A DNA stretch of 64,000 bases from Thamnaconus septentrionalis. Its lineage: Eukaryota > Chordata > Actinopteri > Tetraodontiformes > Monacanthidae. The notes below the pieces were generated by a model, which had not been told where the DNA came from, ran no database searches, and was given only the letters and a program-made list of their open reading frames with translations. The number at the start of each line of letters is the position of its first letter. Position 1 is the stretch's first letter. Both the position numbers and the translations under genes were made by a program. This document shows, in pieces, positions 1 through 12,400 of the stretch. The stretch spans positions 24,738,944-24,802,943 of the forward strand of contig CM020502.1 of assembly GCA_009823395.1 (NCBI GenBank), given 5' to 3'.

Positions 1-276
1 TACGTCCAACACTTTCATTCCTTTATATTTACTACTGCTCCTAATATCATGTTTGCATCAGCCGCTCCTCCAGACTTCCTTCCTGCTTGTTTTGTGCGCT
101 TTGTGTGCTTTTCCCTGTCGTCTTTTCTTCCCCCTTTTATTGTTGTCTGCTTTTTATTCTCCGGCCTCCTCATCCATCCCGGGTTGTTTTTTTCTTCTCC
201 TCTCCTCTCCTCTTCTTTTCTCCCACTGTTCCCCCAGGTGTCGTCCAGCTCTGCATCGTTAAGGCTCTCTTGTTTT

Positions 277-281
<5 letters not shown>

Positions 282-333
<52 letters not shown>

Positions 334-356
334 CTTCTCTCTCACTCTCTCTCTCT
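282..356 (+). repeat. (CT)n microsatellite
   Basis: A CT array with a few interruptions. Confidence 0.95.
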
Positions 357-486
357 TCCTGCCGCCTGGTTCTTTTATTTTGTTCTCCAGTGCTCTTCCT
401 TCTCCTCTGAAGTCACTTCCCCCTGTTGTTGTTGCTCCCCCGCGGGTCTGCAGGCTGCCGGTTAGATTGTTGACCTGCACTGTTGT

Positions 487-491
<5 letters not shown>

Positions 492-525
<34 letters not shown>

Positions 526-556
526 CGCATGCGCCCACGTGCGTGTGTGTGTGTGT
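492..556 (+). repeat. (TG)n microsatellite with GCGTGCGC core
   Basis: TG runs flank a palindromic GTGCGCATGCGC segment. Confidence 0.95.
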
Positions 557-2530
557 TTGCAATAAGCTTGCGGGCCTCAACCCATCCATCCACTTTGATT
601 CTCAGCCTTTGCTGCTGTTCCTCGCGCCACTTCGCCGTTTTAATATTTGCCTCCTCCTCCTTCTCCTCCTCCTCTTCCTCCTTCTCCTCGCCTGCGTTCC
701 CGTTTTTTCATTTTTAAAAAAAAAAGCTCCTGTCGTCCGTGCGCGTGCGCCGACCTTGTCGTTTCGTCTTTGTCTCCACCAGATGCTGCGACAGCATGTG
801 TTTTGTGCTTCATTACACCGTCTTATGTTACGGGGAGGCCGGGAAAGCGGGTCCCAGATGTGTGTGTGTGCGTGTGTGTGTGTGTTGTTGTGTTTGCTCA
901 GTGATTTTACTCTTTCTTGTGCGTCATGCATATTTGATAGCCGCTTGTTGTGATGTTTTCTTTGCTTTTGATGTTCCTAATGGAAGCTCATGAGTCTGGC
1001 CGGGGACAAGTGGGGTCAACTGGTTGGAAGAAGCCGAGTGAACATATTAAAAAGATGATTCATTCAGCGCGTCAGTGCCTAACTGGAGCTGGGATTATTA
1101 CGAGGGGAAATAAACTTGGATTAGTGACACGCTTTGATTGAGGGGTGGCTACGTGTTAAAGGTCCCATATAACCTTTCATTATTCGTTTATTTTTTCTAT
1201 CCCGCACTCCACTGGAGCAGCCTGGTAGAAATCAGAAAGAAAACTGCATATTTAGCACTCTGTTTGCAGCTCCCTGCTAAAACTGGATGTGCTGCTGGAC
1301 CCTCCACATTGGAGCCAACACCTGGCTGTTGTCATTGACCTCGGAGCGACGTCTGTGACCCTCTATGACATCACAAAGGGACACCTCCCTGAATCGCGCC
1401 TGTCGGGCTTTGCTCTATTCTTGCGACAGCCCAGAGCCACATTGTTTGAAAGCACAGTTTCAATAAAACACATTTAGTATAACAGGTATCTGTAATTGTC
1501 GTCTTGAACAAAGACTAAAAAGCATTTTAGTTTTTAAAAAACTGCATCTCGAGCAAAATGATGGTGAGAGATCAACCGCGTCGTTCATATTCAGTGTTTA
1601 ACCAGCGTGACTCATGACATACCCGCTGCTTTTTATAGCCCTTTGTTGCTGCAGGAGGATGGTCTCGGAGTTGGTGTTTGATATCCAAAAAAACTGTTGC
1701 ATTTTGTGTTTTTTGAAGATGGTTTTTCACTGTATTTTTTTAAAGCTAGTTATTTCTGTCTCTGAGCTAAAGAGCCGCCTGCCTGCTTGCCTGCCTGCCT
1801 GTCTGAAATGCTGTTGGCTCAGCTTAGAATGTTGTCGCTATGGCAGCGATGCAGAGTTATGATGAGCCCTTGGACTGGTTGGTAAAAATAAAGGCGTCAG
1901 GCAGAGATGCACCGGAATTCATTCTGATATCTTCACCACACGTAGTTCTTGTTGTTTTTTTGATCATGCGCAGATCTCACAGTCAAGCGTCCACTGTTGT
2001 CTCTCTCTGCCTGCTTGATCCTTGCTTCATTTGTTCCCCAAATGTTCGGAACACTGTGTAATTTAGACTTCAGGGTTTTTGAACGCAGTCGTTTTTTTTT
2101 GTTGCTTTAGTTTTAGTGCGATCCAAAAGAGTTGCGGTTCAAAGAACACAGCGGTGTGGGCCTTCAAACAGCAGTGACTCGATGTAGATTTATTGGAAGC
2201 AAGCAGGCGGTTGCGAGCGTCGCTGTTCCCAACATGCTACATGAATGAAATGCCAAAAATAACCTGACGTACAGCGGCGGCAGCCTGTAAGCCTGTTACC
2301 TGCGCCGAGGCGTAGCATTTTTTTTGCAGCCATGGTGAGGCATCGAGGTGCTCCAGTTTTCCACGCTGCCATTGCTGTCGAGAATAACCTTAAATTGGGT
2401 GCAGTCAGGGGACAAACTTGTCACTCCCTGCTGGTTAAAGCAGCCTTCCTCAACTGACGGGTCGTGACCCAAAAGTGGGTTGCGGAGCCGTTTTGATTGG
2501 GTTGGTAGTATCGAGGGCAGTTTCTCTTTT

Positions 2531-2533
<3 letters not shown>

Positions 2534-2602
<69 letters not shown>
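2534..2602 (+). repeat. (CA)n microsatellite abutting a MITE end
   Basis: A pure CA array of about 34 units running into CACTACCAG. Confidence 0.97.
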
Positions 2603-2604
<2 letters not shown>

Positions 2605-2962
2605 CCAGTCAAAAGTTTGGACACATACTTCTGATTTAGTGGTTTTTCTTTCTTTTTTATGACTGTTTCAAGGCATCAAAACTAAGAATGAACACATATG
2701 GGATATGTATCAAACAAAGTGTGAAATGACTCAAACAAGTTTTATATTTTAGATGATCTAGAATAGCCACCCTTCATATAAAGTATATGGAATGTTACAT
2801 ATTATTTATTTATTAACATTTATGTATTTGACATTTTTTTATTTTGCCACATTAATCAACATATCTTGGTCATATATTTGATGTCTTCAGCCTGTATCTG
2901 CAGTGTAGAAAGTAGTAAATATGAAGAAGAAACAAGTGTGTCCAGACTTTTGACTGGTAGTA
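2600..2962 (-). mobile_element. Tc1/mariner-like MITE, copy 1
   Basis: The terminal inverted repeats are CACTACCAGTCAAAAGTTTG at the left and its complement (GACTTTTGACTGGTAGTA, mutated) at the right, with TA after the right end. The interior shares the AACACACATGGAATTATGTA and GATGTCTTCAG words of the other copies. The left end abuts a 69-base (AC)n array, so the TA on that side is not visible. Confidence 0.8.
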
Positions 2963-3460
2963 TATATAAATATATATTGAGAAAATGTTGGGCATTTAAT
3001 TATCAGGACACACAATCCAATTCATTCATATGATTATTGCATTCTGTATTGTTGCAATAAATTTCAATGCTGTGGAATAAATTTGGATCGCGACTTCATG
3101 ATAAGGAAAAAAAAAATGGTTTCCTTGACTCCACCAGTTGAGAACCACTGGGTCAAAGAGTAAAATCACCGCTAGTCCCCTGACTAAAGTGTTCCCAACC
3201 AATGTTTGCGCACGGCGGTCAGGCTAGAATCGGATTGGCTTCCCCGACGTTTTCTAAATTCTTGCTGTCGTGCTGCAAAGAAAAGATGTCCGTTAAGATC
3301 ATTTGCGAACTGATTTGATGTGGTATGCAGGACACACGCAGCTCTGACTTTGTTATTCATCGCTTTTTCCCCCTGAAGCCGAATTGCAGGAGCGGCGTCC
3401 TACCTCGGGGTTGGTGGTGAGCGAGAGTTCACAGCAGGTGTCTCTCAGCCGGGAGCCTTA

Positions 3461-3470
3461 CACACACACA

Positions 3471-3533
<63 letters not shown>
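3461..3533 (+). repeat. (CA)n microsatellite
   Basis: CA array with one CATA interruption. Confidence 0.97.
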
Positions 3534-3535
<2 letters not shown>

Positions 3536-3865
3536 TCACGAGTGAGCTGGCTTTCTTGCTTACAGTGCAGCAGACGGACACAAAGACGCGGTCACGCTTT
3601 GCGGCGCAGCTTACACACACTCTGGCGGAGATACGCCTGGTTAAGCTGCATTAGCCTGTGTCAGGAAGCATCCTGGAAATTGCTGTCAGCGTGTGCGCTC
3701 TGCGGATTACACACAAGCACACGCGCACTATGTGCGCATGTGCGTGAAGACACTCCAGGTGCGCAGAAAAAGCTCCAGGCGAACCTGTGGGGAGGCGACC
3801 GAACCCCCTCGGCGTCGCTGTGACTGTCGTGAGCGTTGTGCATTTTCTCCGGAGTGTCTGCGGGA

Positions 3866-3868
<3 letters not shown>

Positions 3869-3925
<57 letters not shown>
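3869..3925 (+). repeat. (TC)n microsatellite
   Basis: Pure TC array. Confidence 0.97.
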
Positions 3926-3928
<3 letters not shown>

Positions 3929-4198
3929 GCTTACCACTATGGTCGCGGCCTGTTCGGACGGGCCTCCTCGCTCTGCTAGCTTGTTTGTGCTGCTGCCGTC
4001 GTCGTCTGGGCGTTTTTGCCGACTCCTCTCCCACACCTCCCTTTTACTATGACCCCCACAACACACACACACACACACACAGCAGAGCAGCATGTGCGTC
4101 TGTCTTCCCTCATGACCATATTAATTGTGCCCAGACTGACAAATTGGAGGCCCAGTGGCGTCTCGCCTCAAAAACAGCACACAGAACGCAAATTTCTG

Positions 4199-4400
4199 CA
4201 GTTCCCTCCTCCCACTCTCCCTCCTCCTCCTCCTCCCCCTCCTTCCTCCCCAGCTTTACTGCTGTCATCTTCAGAACAGAGTTATTTTGAGCTGGGGGAG
4301 TTGGAGTCAGCTTTTTCTTCTCCCTTCCCTTCCTTTTCCTCCTCTTCCTCCCTCCTTCCCCTCTCCTCCTCTCCCCACCCTCCCTCCCTCTCCGCCCGTT
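4199..4400 (+). repeat. polypyrimidine block
   Basis: CTCCTCC-type low-complexity DNA with short breaks. Confidence 0.8.
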
Positions 4401-5600
4401 TCTTTGCTCTCGGTTTTCCCTCCCAGTGTGCATCAGGACAAAAACAGCGTAACGGATAAGAAAAAAGAGGGGTGGAGTGGGGGGAGGGGTGGGAAGAGGA
4501 GAAAACGTGAGCGGGAGAGATGTCTGTGCTGCTCGGTGACTCACTGTTGCACCCACTCGCTCGCTCTCTCTCTCTCTCGCCCTCTCTCACTCGTCGTGCT
4601 CAGTGGATTCGACTGTGTGTGTGTGTTCGCGCGCCGATGCGTTTGTGTTGCATGTGCTGTGTTTGTGTGCGTTAAGTAGGGTTAAGGACGGTGCTGATGG
4701 AGCACGCGGCGAGGTCAAACTCTCCGTCCTTATATAAGGCAGCAGCACAATGGCTGTGGCTCATAGCAGCACCACACACACACACACACACAAAACCCTG
4801 CTGCCCACTTGTCAAACCTCTCCACAATACATCTTTGTGTGTGTGTGTGTGTGTTTGTTTTTTGTTGACTTTGCGGATGATTTAGTCTCACCGTGTGTCT
4901 TTCTCCGTTCTGCCAGTCTTTTTTTCTCCTCCTCCTGTTCTTCTTCCTCCCCCACCACTTTCTTATTTCAACGCTCTTGATGAGGCTTTATTTTTACACA
5001 CAGGGTTGCAACACGCGTCGATGAGAACTTCCGTTTTGCAGGTCTGGAAAAGTCTAGGCGAAGAATTAACGGTCTGCGCAGACGAGTCTTGTAGGAGGCG
5101 CTGACAATGAGAACAACATTGTGCTTCTGTTGCCGCGCTGCTGCCACTGTCTCACATTGTTTTTTTTTTAGTTTTATTTTTAGCCACAATGTGCGGCGTA
5201 GTAGCGTGGCGCACTCCCCGCTACTGTCTTGAGTAATGAGTCGCGTTTCGCAGGCGAAACATCAAGGTCTGAAGAAGGTGGTAGAATATGGAAATGCGGG
5301 CAGAGCGCGGCGCATAGCTGGCGGGCTAATTAGCAGCCGCGGCTGGTCGGGCGCGATACCGGCAGCCTGATGGGAAAAGATGAAGCCACCGCCGCCGCCG
5401 GACATATTTAATGCAGATGTTGAGTTCACATTTTCAGACGGTCAGCGCTGCCGCTTGTTTTGTTTTGTTTTTTTAAACTCCAGTTTTAAAAGGAGCTTGT
5501 TTTCATCGCTGCGCTCCATTGCAACTATCTGCTGACTGTCCTCCAATTACAGCCTGTCTTTCCTCATCTTCCACTTGTTCTGTTCAGCTCTCCATCACTA

Positions 5601-6135
5601 GCTGCGTTTCCATTACAGTTTTTCGCAAAAAATACAAGCGATATTTCTAAAATTTTGACAACTTACAATTGGGATTTACAGGTGTTTCCATTGATTGGTG
5701 GCTCTTATCATTTTTCTAGTGACTAAAAGACCATAAGTGAAAAATCCACAATAGAAAGATTTGCCATGAATCGCGTTTTAGGTCACAGTCGTTTCGCCAG
5801 CTGTGTTAAAGGCATTTATTTTTGTATTGTGGTCTACGGGAAAAATGGTTTTTCGACCCATGGGATTTTTTTGCTGCAGTACCTCGAGTGAGCACTGGGA
5901 AAAATCGGTGTGTTGCCATTCAGTATTTTTCTCTTTGATTACTTGTAAAAAATATTCAGTCTCCTCCATCCAAACATAATGCGCCATTTTAACTTGACAT
6001 CCGGTGATGTCTAAATGCGAAAAAAGTCTTTCCATGACACTTTTGCGATATACCTCTATATCGATACGCATGAAAAACCACCCCATGAGAGCATAAAAAC
6101 CCTTTAGCAATATTTGAGGGTTTTTTCAAAATTTC
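5601..6135 (-). mobile_element. GCTGCGTTTCCATTAC-family repeat, copy 1 (interrupted)
   Basis: One terminus, GCTGCGTTTCCATTACAG, is at 5601. Reading leftward from 6110 on the - strand the core AAAGGGTTTTTATGCTCTCA and GATATAGAGGTATATCGCAA matches copies at 40939, 42863, 44091 and 63751. A different repeat (5703-5925) is inserted in it, and the far terminus is missing. Confidence 0.75.
5703..5925 (+). mobile_element. ACTAAAAGACCATAAGTG-family repeat, partial copy
   Basis: Shares GACTAAAAGACCATAAGTGA, AATAGAAAGATTTGCCATGA and TTTGCTGCAGTACC with the copies at 23480-23662 and (inverted) 51183-51470. It lies within the repeat at 5601-6135. Confidence 0.7.
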
Positions 6136-7729
6136 GAAGCACGCCCCCTAGTGGTATACAAGGCTTTGCTCTGACCCCCCCCCAACCTCCCTTGTTCTTG
6201 CGAACAGTGATGAGAGACGCCGCTGTTGGCTCCACAAGATGAATGTGTCTGGCCTCACTTCTCTGCTCCAGCAGCAAAAGACTTGGCACTCTGGCGTTTT
6301 TCTCGGCCACTTTCATTAGGTTTTTTTTTTTTTTTTAACTGGGTCGCTCAGATTTTCGCCTCTGAAATCCAACCCATCCGTCTTGCAAGCCTCCAGAGGA
6401 CAGCTGTTTGGCTGCTATTCATTTTCCAGCCAATCAGCTCGCTTCCTCTCCACAGCCGGCCAGTCGGCTTCCTCGGCAGGACAAAGGAGCCTCGAGAGTT
6501 CCGAGCGGCTCACTGATTAACCACAGAAGAAGAAGCGAGCAGCAGGAGACGCGACGATGAGTGGTAAAACAAAAGTAAGATTAGTGCGTGTGGCTGCTCA
6601 CCGAATAAATCCACGGCATTGAGGAAAGGTCTCCTCTGGCCTGCCAGGTTCATTTCCAAACTTGTTCATTTAACGCACAGCCGCTTCCTTTGTTTGTCTG
6701 GCGGACGAGCTTAAAAACCCACTCGCATTTCCTGCCAGTCTGCCCTTTGAATTACTTTTATAATTAATCAGCGGCCAACAACGGAAGCCAGCCACAACAG
6801 TCCGAGCTTATTTACCTGCACCGACGGAGACTGTTTGTTGACGCGGTGCTGTGACATCTGTTCAGGTCCCTTTTTTCATTATTAATGACTCATCTCTTTT
6901 CGGTGTGTGTGTGGGGGTGAGAACAACGGCACTTTTGTTTGTGTTTCTGCGAAACATGAAAGAAAAATTAGTGTTTTTTTTATTCTAATTACGTATCTCG
7001 CGCGCTCACATCTGAAAAAACGTCAAATGAAACTGACGGCAAAAGTTTCAGAAATGACGACAAGCTGCATGTTTTCACTCGAGGATTCTGTGAAGTCTGA
7101 TGACGCCTCGTCTCCTTTTTCACCGTCTCATTCTTCAGTTTACGCACTGTCTTCGCTCCCAAAAGTCTTTGAATTGGTTAAAGAAAAAAAAAAAAAGTCC
7201 AACGTGATGCTGCGCACAGACCTTCCCCCTGCCCCTCCATCTGCCCCACTCCCTCCCCCTCCCTCACAGCTGCGTGTCAGAAAGCGCCTGACTCATGGTT
7301 TCACCCCCGGAGCTGCTGAAGCGGCTCCCAGCAGCAGCATCCACACTCACTGGCTGCCCCCCCCCCCCTCCTCCCTGCGACACAGTCATGCCCCCCCCCC
7401 CTCCCATCCCTGCCCTCCTCCCTCGCTGTAGTCAAAGACCATCGCGGGGCCTGTGCCAGTAATTTAGAACGAAGGGGGGATTTTTACCCCAAATAGAACA
7501 GAAGTTCCCCCCGAGGATAGTGAGAGCAAACTGTTGTTATTGGGTCACGGCTGCGACATAAAAGTCACTCTCTGCCCCCCCCCCACACACTGCAGCCTTC
7601 CTGCAGCTGCATTCCCAGTTTATAGCAAGCTCTCTGTGACTTAATGCTCAAATGTTTCTGCATGGAGACCAAATTGTGTTTGATAGACTGTGACAAGGTG
7701 CTACTTTCCTTCCTTGTCACCTGCCCTTT

Positions 7730-8025
7730 AAAGGTCCAGTGTGTAATATCTGGCTAGATTTATGTTTTTTATACTGGTAAACGCTTAATATGCTGCTCGT
7801 AAATACATGAATAAAGGTGTGTAATCGCAGTACAATAAAAGTAATTTGGTTTTCCTACCCTTAGGGTCTTAGGCTCCCAGTTAGCTGCTATCTTAAACCG
7901 CTATATTTATTATTATTATTATTATTTATTATATTAGGGAAAGTGAAAGATGCTGCAATCTGAAATGTAACCACTTGATGTCGCTGTTTCTGCTTCAATA
8001 TCTCTATATTACACATTAAACCTTT
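7730..8025 (+). mobile_element. short inverted-repeat element (AAAGGTCCAGTGTGTAATAT)
   Basis: The left end AAAGGTCCAGTGTGTAATAT and the right end ATATTACACATTAAACCTTT are imperfect inverted repeats of about 20 bp. The interior has an (ATT)n run at 7909-7930. A partial second copy is at 30541-30686. The size and lack of coding fit a MITE; a TTAA target is possible. Confidence 0.65.
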
Positions 8026-9745
8026 GATCTCAAGACCGCTGGTTTACTTTGCTTTACAGCGTCTAGCGTTTACTTTTTAACCACTTAAAAACATTTGATT
8101 TTACGCAAAGGTGGGATTTCTTCTTCCTGCTCTGACTCTTTGACCCCGCCGTGCTCCACTTGCTCGTGCTCCGATTAAGAACGGCGATGTCGAGCCTCCT
8201 CGTCTGCTTCCTGGCTCCTCGTCCCTAATTGGCTCAGAGCGCTGACATTTACACACTCGTCGCTCCCAGTCCTACGCTCTCCTTTTCCCACTTAGACACG
8301 ATTCAACCCTTTTTTGGGAGTGTTTGAGTCGGTCTGAGCTGTGTCTACTAGTCAGTTGGCAAACTGCTGCGCACTTCCAAACACGTTCTAACTCGCTGAG
8401 AGCTTTTACGTCCCAGCAGTGGGCGAGTTAGTGGCTTAGGCGCAGATTGTAAGGATCCCTCCCCTGGCTCGGCGGGTTGCAGAAAGACCCTGTTATACCG
8501 CGACAGACTCGGAAACAAGGAACGACAGATTCCGAAAGCGAAAAAATAAAGGCCCCCAAAAGTGAGAAAGTGGACGATGTGTTCCATCCAGATCGGCACT
8601 GATTCCACTCATCCGAGGGTGGATGAGTAAACAAAAGAACGGGGAGAAATCTATCGAGGCCATTACGTTTTGTTTTGCCAGGGTTGAGAGAACTCCCATC
8701 GGCCCCTCAGTTTGGCAGCCGACTCCGCTCGACTCTTTGACCAGTGTCTCATCTAACGGCACTCCGTCTGTGCGGTTTTATTCATTCCCAATAAAAAAAA
8801 CAAAAAAGTGTTCCTGAAATCTTTTTTCGCGGCTCGGCTTTCTAACCCTGCAAAGATCCGTCTGCGAGCGCAAACATTGCCAATGCGCCCTGTCGCGCTC
8901 TTCGCCCCCCCCCGCGTGGTCCCTCCGCATCCGTCCGGCCAGCTGCGACCCACACCTGGCGGTTCTAGAGGGGACATTAAAAATGGATGGAGACCACCGA
9001 GCGAAGAGGAGGAGGAACTGAGCAGTTTAATCAAAGCCCAACCGTGTTGGTTTGCACGGCTCGTGTTTGTGCATCGGATAATGACGGCCGCCCCTGGAAA
9101 ACTGTGGGAGAGACGGCGGGGAGGGTGGTGGGCACCTGTTGTTTCTATCGCCACTATAATTTTTGGCATTACAATCCTTATTAATAATATATTTTTTTTA
9201 AAATCAGGCTTCTGCACATGAACGGCACCTGTCAGCGTGTTTTGCGCTCGTCTCTCACGCTGCGAGTGACACAAAACCTCAGCCTGCTTTTTTTCCCTCC
9301 CGTCTTTGACAAAATGCAAATCGACTCTATTTGCGTCCTGCTGCTGCTGTCAGAGTGGGTGAGCACAGCGAGGGAAGTTTTCTTGTTTTTCCTTTTTTCC
9401 CCTCTGCGCGCAGCTGTGCGAGCCGTACGCGCCGCTTTTTTTTGTTGCGTCTGTGTAACACAGAGCGTGGTTTTTATTTTTTTCTGCAGCCGTGTCCTTG
9501 GTAACTGTACGCCAGCGTTTTGTTTTCTCCTTTTTATTTTTTCCCCTCCGTACGCCCGTGCGGCGCATCCGTATTGACTGCGTTTGTGTGTGTGTCCATT
9601 CACACGAGTCCAGATCCTTCCTGTCACACGGCAGCGGCAGTGAGGAAAAGTGGGAACAAACAGGCGGACTGTGTGCCAGTCTGTGCGTCCGTATTGGTCA
9701 AATGGAGGGTAGTGGTGTTTTTTGTTTGTTTGTTTGTGTGTGGGT

Positions 9746-9750
<5 letters not shown>

Positions 9751-9782
<32 letters not shown>
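9751..9782 (+). repeat. (GT)n microsatellite
   Basis: Pure GT array about 200 bp upstream of snd1 exon a. Confidence 0.95.
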
Positions 9783-9783
<1 letters not shown>

Positions 9784-9976
9784 GTTTGTGTTTGTGCGTC
9801 CGCATCTGCGGCGGATGTGTGAAGTCTTGCAGCTTTGGAAAAAGTGCACCAAACTTTGTGCTTCCGTGCTCCAACCTTACACCTCAACCCTGGCTACCCC
9901 CCAAAAAAAATAAATAGACAAATAAAAGTCTTGTTTCTCTCTCTGTGTCTCTCTCTCTCTCTCGCCCTCCCCTCAG

Positions 9977-10078
9977 GACAAGAGCAAGGACAAAGACAAG
10001 CGCTTCCGTCCGCTCTACGACATCCCCTACATGTTCGAGGCCCGTGAGTTCCTGAGGAAGAAGCTCATCGGCAAAAAG
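9977..10078 (+). CDS. snd1: snd1 internal exon (a): linker and start of SN-like domain 3
   Basis: This exon encodes 34 residues, including [20 protein letters not shown], a near-exact match to vertebrate SND1 (Tudor-SN/p100). SND1 is a multi-SN-domain, Tudor-domain RNA-binding nuclease and transcriptional co-activator linked to RISC, splicing and stress granules. The acceptor is ccctcag after a (CT)n-rich tract and the donor is gtgagt. The exon is 102 nt and phase 0 at both ends. It opens with a lysine-rich stretch ([10 protein letters not shown]) that is longer than the mammalian equivalent as I recall it (DKNKKLR), so the linker has grown by about two residues. The frame continues directly into the exon at 17494. 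Identity rests on recalled family sequence and is strong because all six exons are collinear. Confidence 0.96.
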
Positions 10079-11945
10079 GTGAGTGACGGCCAGTGACTCT
10101 CAGTCACCCCTCCACCACCCCAACGATGTGTCTGTACAGCCGTTTGTGAATCATCTTTATTGCCCCTGGCCCCACATCACCCCAGCCACCCACCCCAACC
10201 CCTACTTAAATGAATTGAACGAAAGCCCGAGCAGGTTTTTCTTTTCCTCACCGATTGCTGCTCACAAGCCCCCAAAGACCTGGATGTGTTCCTCCCCCCC
10301 TCCCCAACACCACCACCACCTCCTTTCTCTGAATACCAAGTGCTCCCTGTAGACACCCCCCGGGGGCAGAGGCGGGTGCTCGGCCTTGGCCTCGGCCCTC
10401 GGACGCTTTAAACAAGCGGTGTTGATTTCCCCCCACCGCTCTCACGCCTATTGATCCGCCAGCTCTGCACACTTCAGGGCTGCCGTGATTTACACACAGC
10501 CGGAAGAACCCGGCAGCGTCTCCTCGGCTGGAGGGCCCTTCACGTTTGAAACGGCCACTTAAACACCTGCCTTTTCTTTTGTTGGCTTTCAATGATTTTT
10601 TTTTAAAAAAAGGTTGTTACTGAACACATTTTCGTATTTCATCTCCGTGATTTGAGTTTCTTTGCTCCAGCGGCTCCTCAGGAAAATGACGCCTACCGTG
10701 CTGTAGTTGTTGTTTGCAATTCTACCGCCTCCATTGGTTTGTGAGTGTGCAAGAAAGAGAGCGAGAAGGCGGTGCGCAGGCCTCCCCCCGGGGGCTGTTG
10801 TCCACCGCCGTGGCTGAACGACCGTCTTTACTGAACGCTCGTCCAACATGGTAATTTGCTCCTGAGCTGGAAGATATTGCGACTCCCCCCTCCAACTAAA
10901 TGAAAAATCTAGATGAAAATGCAGTTCACAGTGGAAACTGATGAAGCGAATTGTGAAAACCCTAAATGGTTTTCTCCATTCTGTCAAAAAAATAATACTG
11001 GAAGTTATCTCACGAGTCCAACAACGCTGTTTTGCCGCTGACCTCCCCGAGCGTCGCCGCCGATCTGTTTTCGGCCGGCCGTTTCGTGATAACGTGCCAA
11101 ACAATAGCAGAATTCAGGTTTCAACCGCGGGCAGACAAATGGGGGAAAATAATAATCATCATTCTCATCTGGCAGGCTTCCATAAAATAAGGGGGTGTGG
11201 GCATTAAAAAAACAGCAAAAAACAAACCAAGTAAACTAACTTGCAGCCTGATACACACACAAAAACACGCACCCACTCAGGGCCAAAAGCCAAGAGTTCT
11301 GGCAATCAGTGTAGGAGTGGGATTCATACTCCCGCACCAACCAATCACCACAGTCGTTTTAATGAATCTCCCTAAATGTTTTATTAATGATGGGAAATTC
11401 TGCCATAAGCTGGCTTTTGGTAGATAAAACGGAGGGGAGAAACATTTTGTGGTGTTTCGGGGTAATTAATAGGTTCCAGGATTGCAAGACTAATGACATT
11501 ATACTGTTGTTGTTGTGATTTATGTGGGGGCGGTGTGGTGGTGGTTGGGGAGGTTGTTAACCAGCTTGTGGAGGCTGAATGAGACAAGATTTATTGCAAT
11601 TTTAATTTTTTTAAGGTGCTGTGCTCGTCTGTCGTCAGCAAAAAAATCAACTCGACAACTCGAATATTTCGCCCCGACACCTTTTGTTTGTGTCGCGCTC
11701 AATCTGCTTTTGACATCACGCCCATCGCAGATCTCGTGATGAAATCATAAACCTCAGGAATTCTCGACCCTCTGCCGAGGTGTGACGCGCCTTTTATCCA
11801 GGGCTGATAAAATATTTACCGAGCCTCACTTCGGCCCCGCTCTGGTTTAATATACCGGCGGCTTGAGCTGATGGACGTACTAAATCACGGCTGTGTGTGT
11901 GTGTGCGTGCGTGCATGCGTGCACGTATTTAGAGGCACCGCCATA

Positions 11946-12307
11946 CACTACCAGTCACAAGTTTGGACACACCTTCTCATGCAATTTTTATTATCTTTAC
12001 AACTTTCTACACTGCAGATAGATACTGAAGACATCAAATATGTGAGCAAGATATCTGTGATGATGCAGGAAAGAAAAACACATTAAATAAATCTAAATAT
12101 GCTTTTTATGAAAGGTGGCTATTTTGAAGAATTTAAATACAAAACGTGTTTGAGTTATTTGACACTTTTATTGTTTCCTACATAATTCCATGTGTGTTCA
12201 TATGTAGTTTTAATGCCTTAAGTAGGAAACTGCAATGTCATTGGTCATGAGAATGAAAGAAAAGATATTCAGTTCATAGGGTGTGTCCAAACTTTTGACT
12301 AGTAGTG
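11946..12307 (+). mobile_element. Tc1/mariner-like MITE, copy 2
   Basis: The inverted ends CACTACCAGTCACAAGTTTG and the complement of CACTACTAGTCAAAAGTTTG are flanked on both sides by TA (11944-11945, 12308-12309), as expected for Tc1/mariner insertion. It is 362 bp with no open transposase frame. Confidence 0.88.
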
Positions 12308-12400
12308 TATGCAGATGACGCCGCCATATGTGTAATTTTGGGAGAAATAAATGATCAGACGGGGCCTGTTAGTGAGACACAGATGAAGAATGAACACTTG

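Larger units (their letters stand above)
2441..3150. mobile_element. non-autonomous hAT-type element with a nested Tc1-like MITE
   Basis: The ends are CAG..TTCCTCAACTGACGG and, inverted, CAGTGGTTCTCAACTGG, typical of hAT terminal repeats. They are flanked by 8-bp direct repeats GGTTAAAG (2433-2440) and GGTCAAAG (3151-3158), one mismatch, the size expected for hAT transposition. A Tc1-like MITE (2600-2962) and an (AC)n array lie inside it. No transposase coding is present. Confidence 0.75.
1..9976 (+). other. snd1: snd1 intron, upstream of the first visible exon
   Basis: No convincing coding exon was seen on either strand. The stretch holds pyrimidine-rich low-complexity DNA (282-356, 4199-4400), dinucleotide arrays, a hAT-type element with a nested Tc1-like MITE (2441-3150), a compound repeat (5601-6135) and a short inverted-repeat element (7730-8025). 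It is assigned to snd1 by inference, because the exon at 9977 is internal to that gene and starts with a normal acceptor. The preceding snd1 exon was not found and is presumed to lie before the window. Confidence 0.7.

Noticed and set aside
1157..1490. Possible MITE beginning TTAAAGGTCCCATATAACC
   Set aside because: The left end is suggestive, but no matching inverted right end or target duplication was found.
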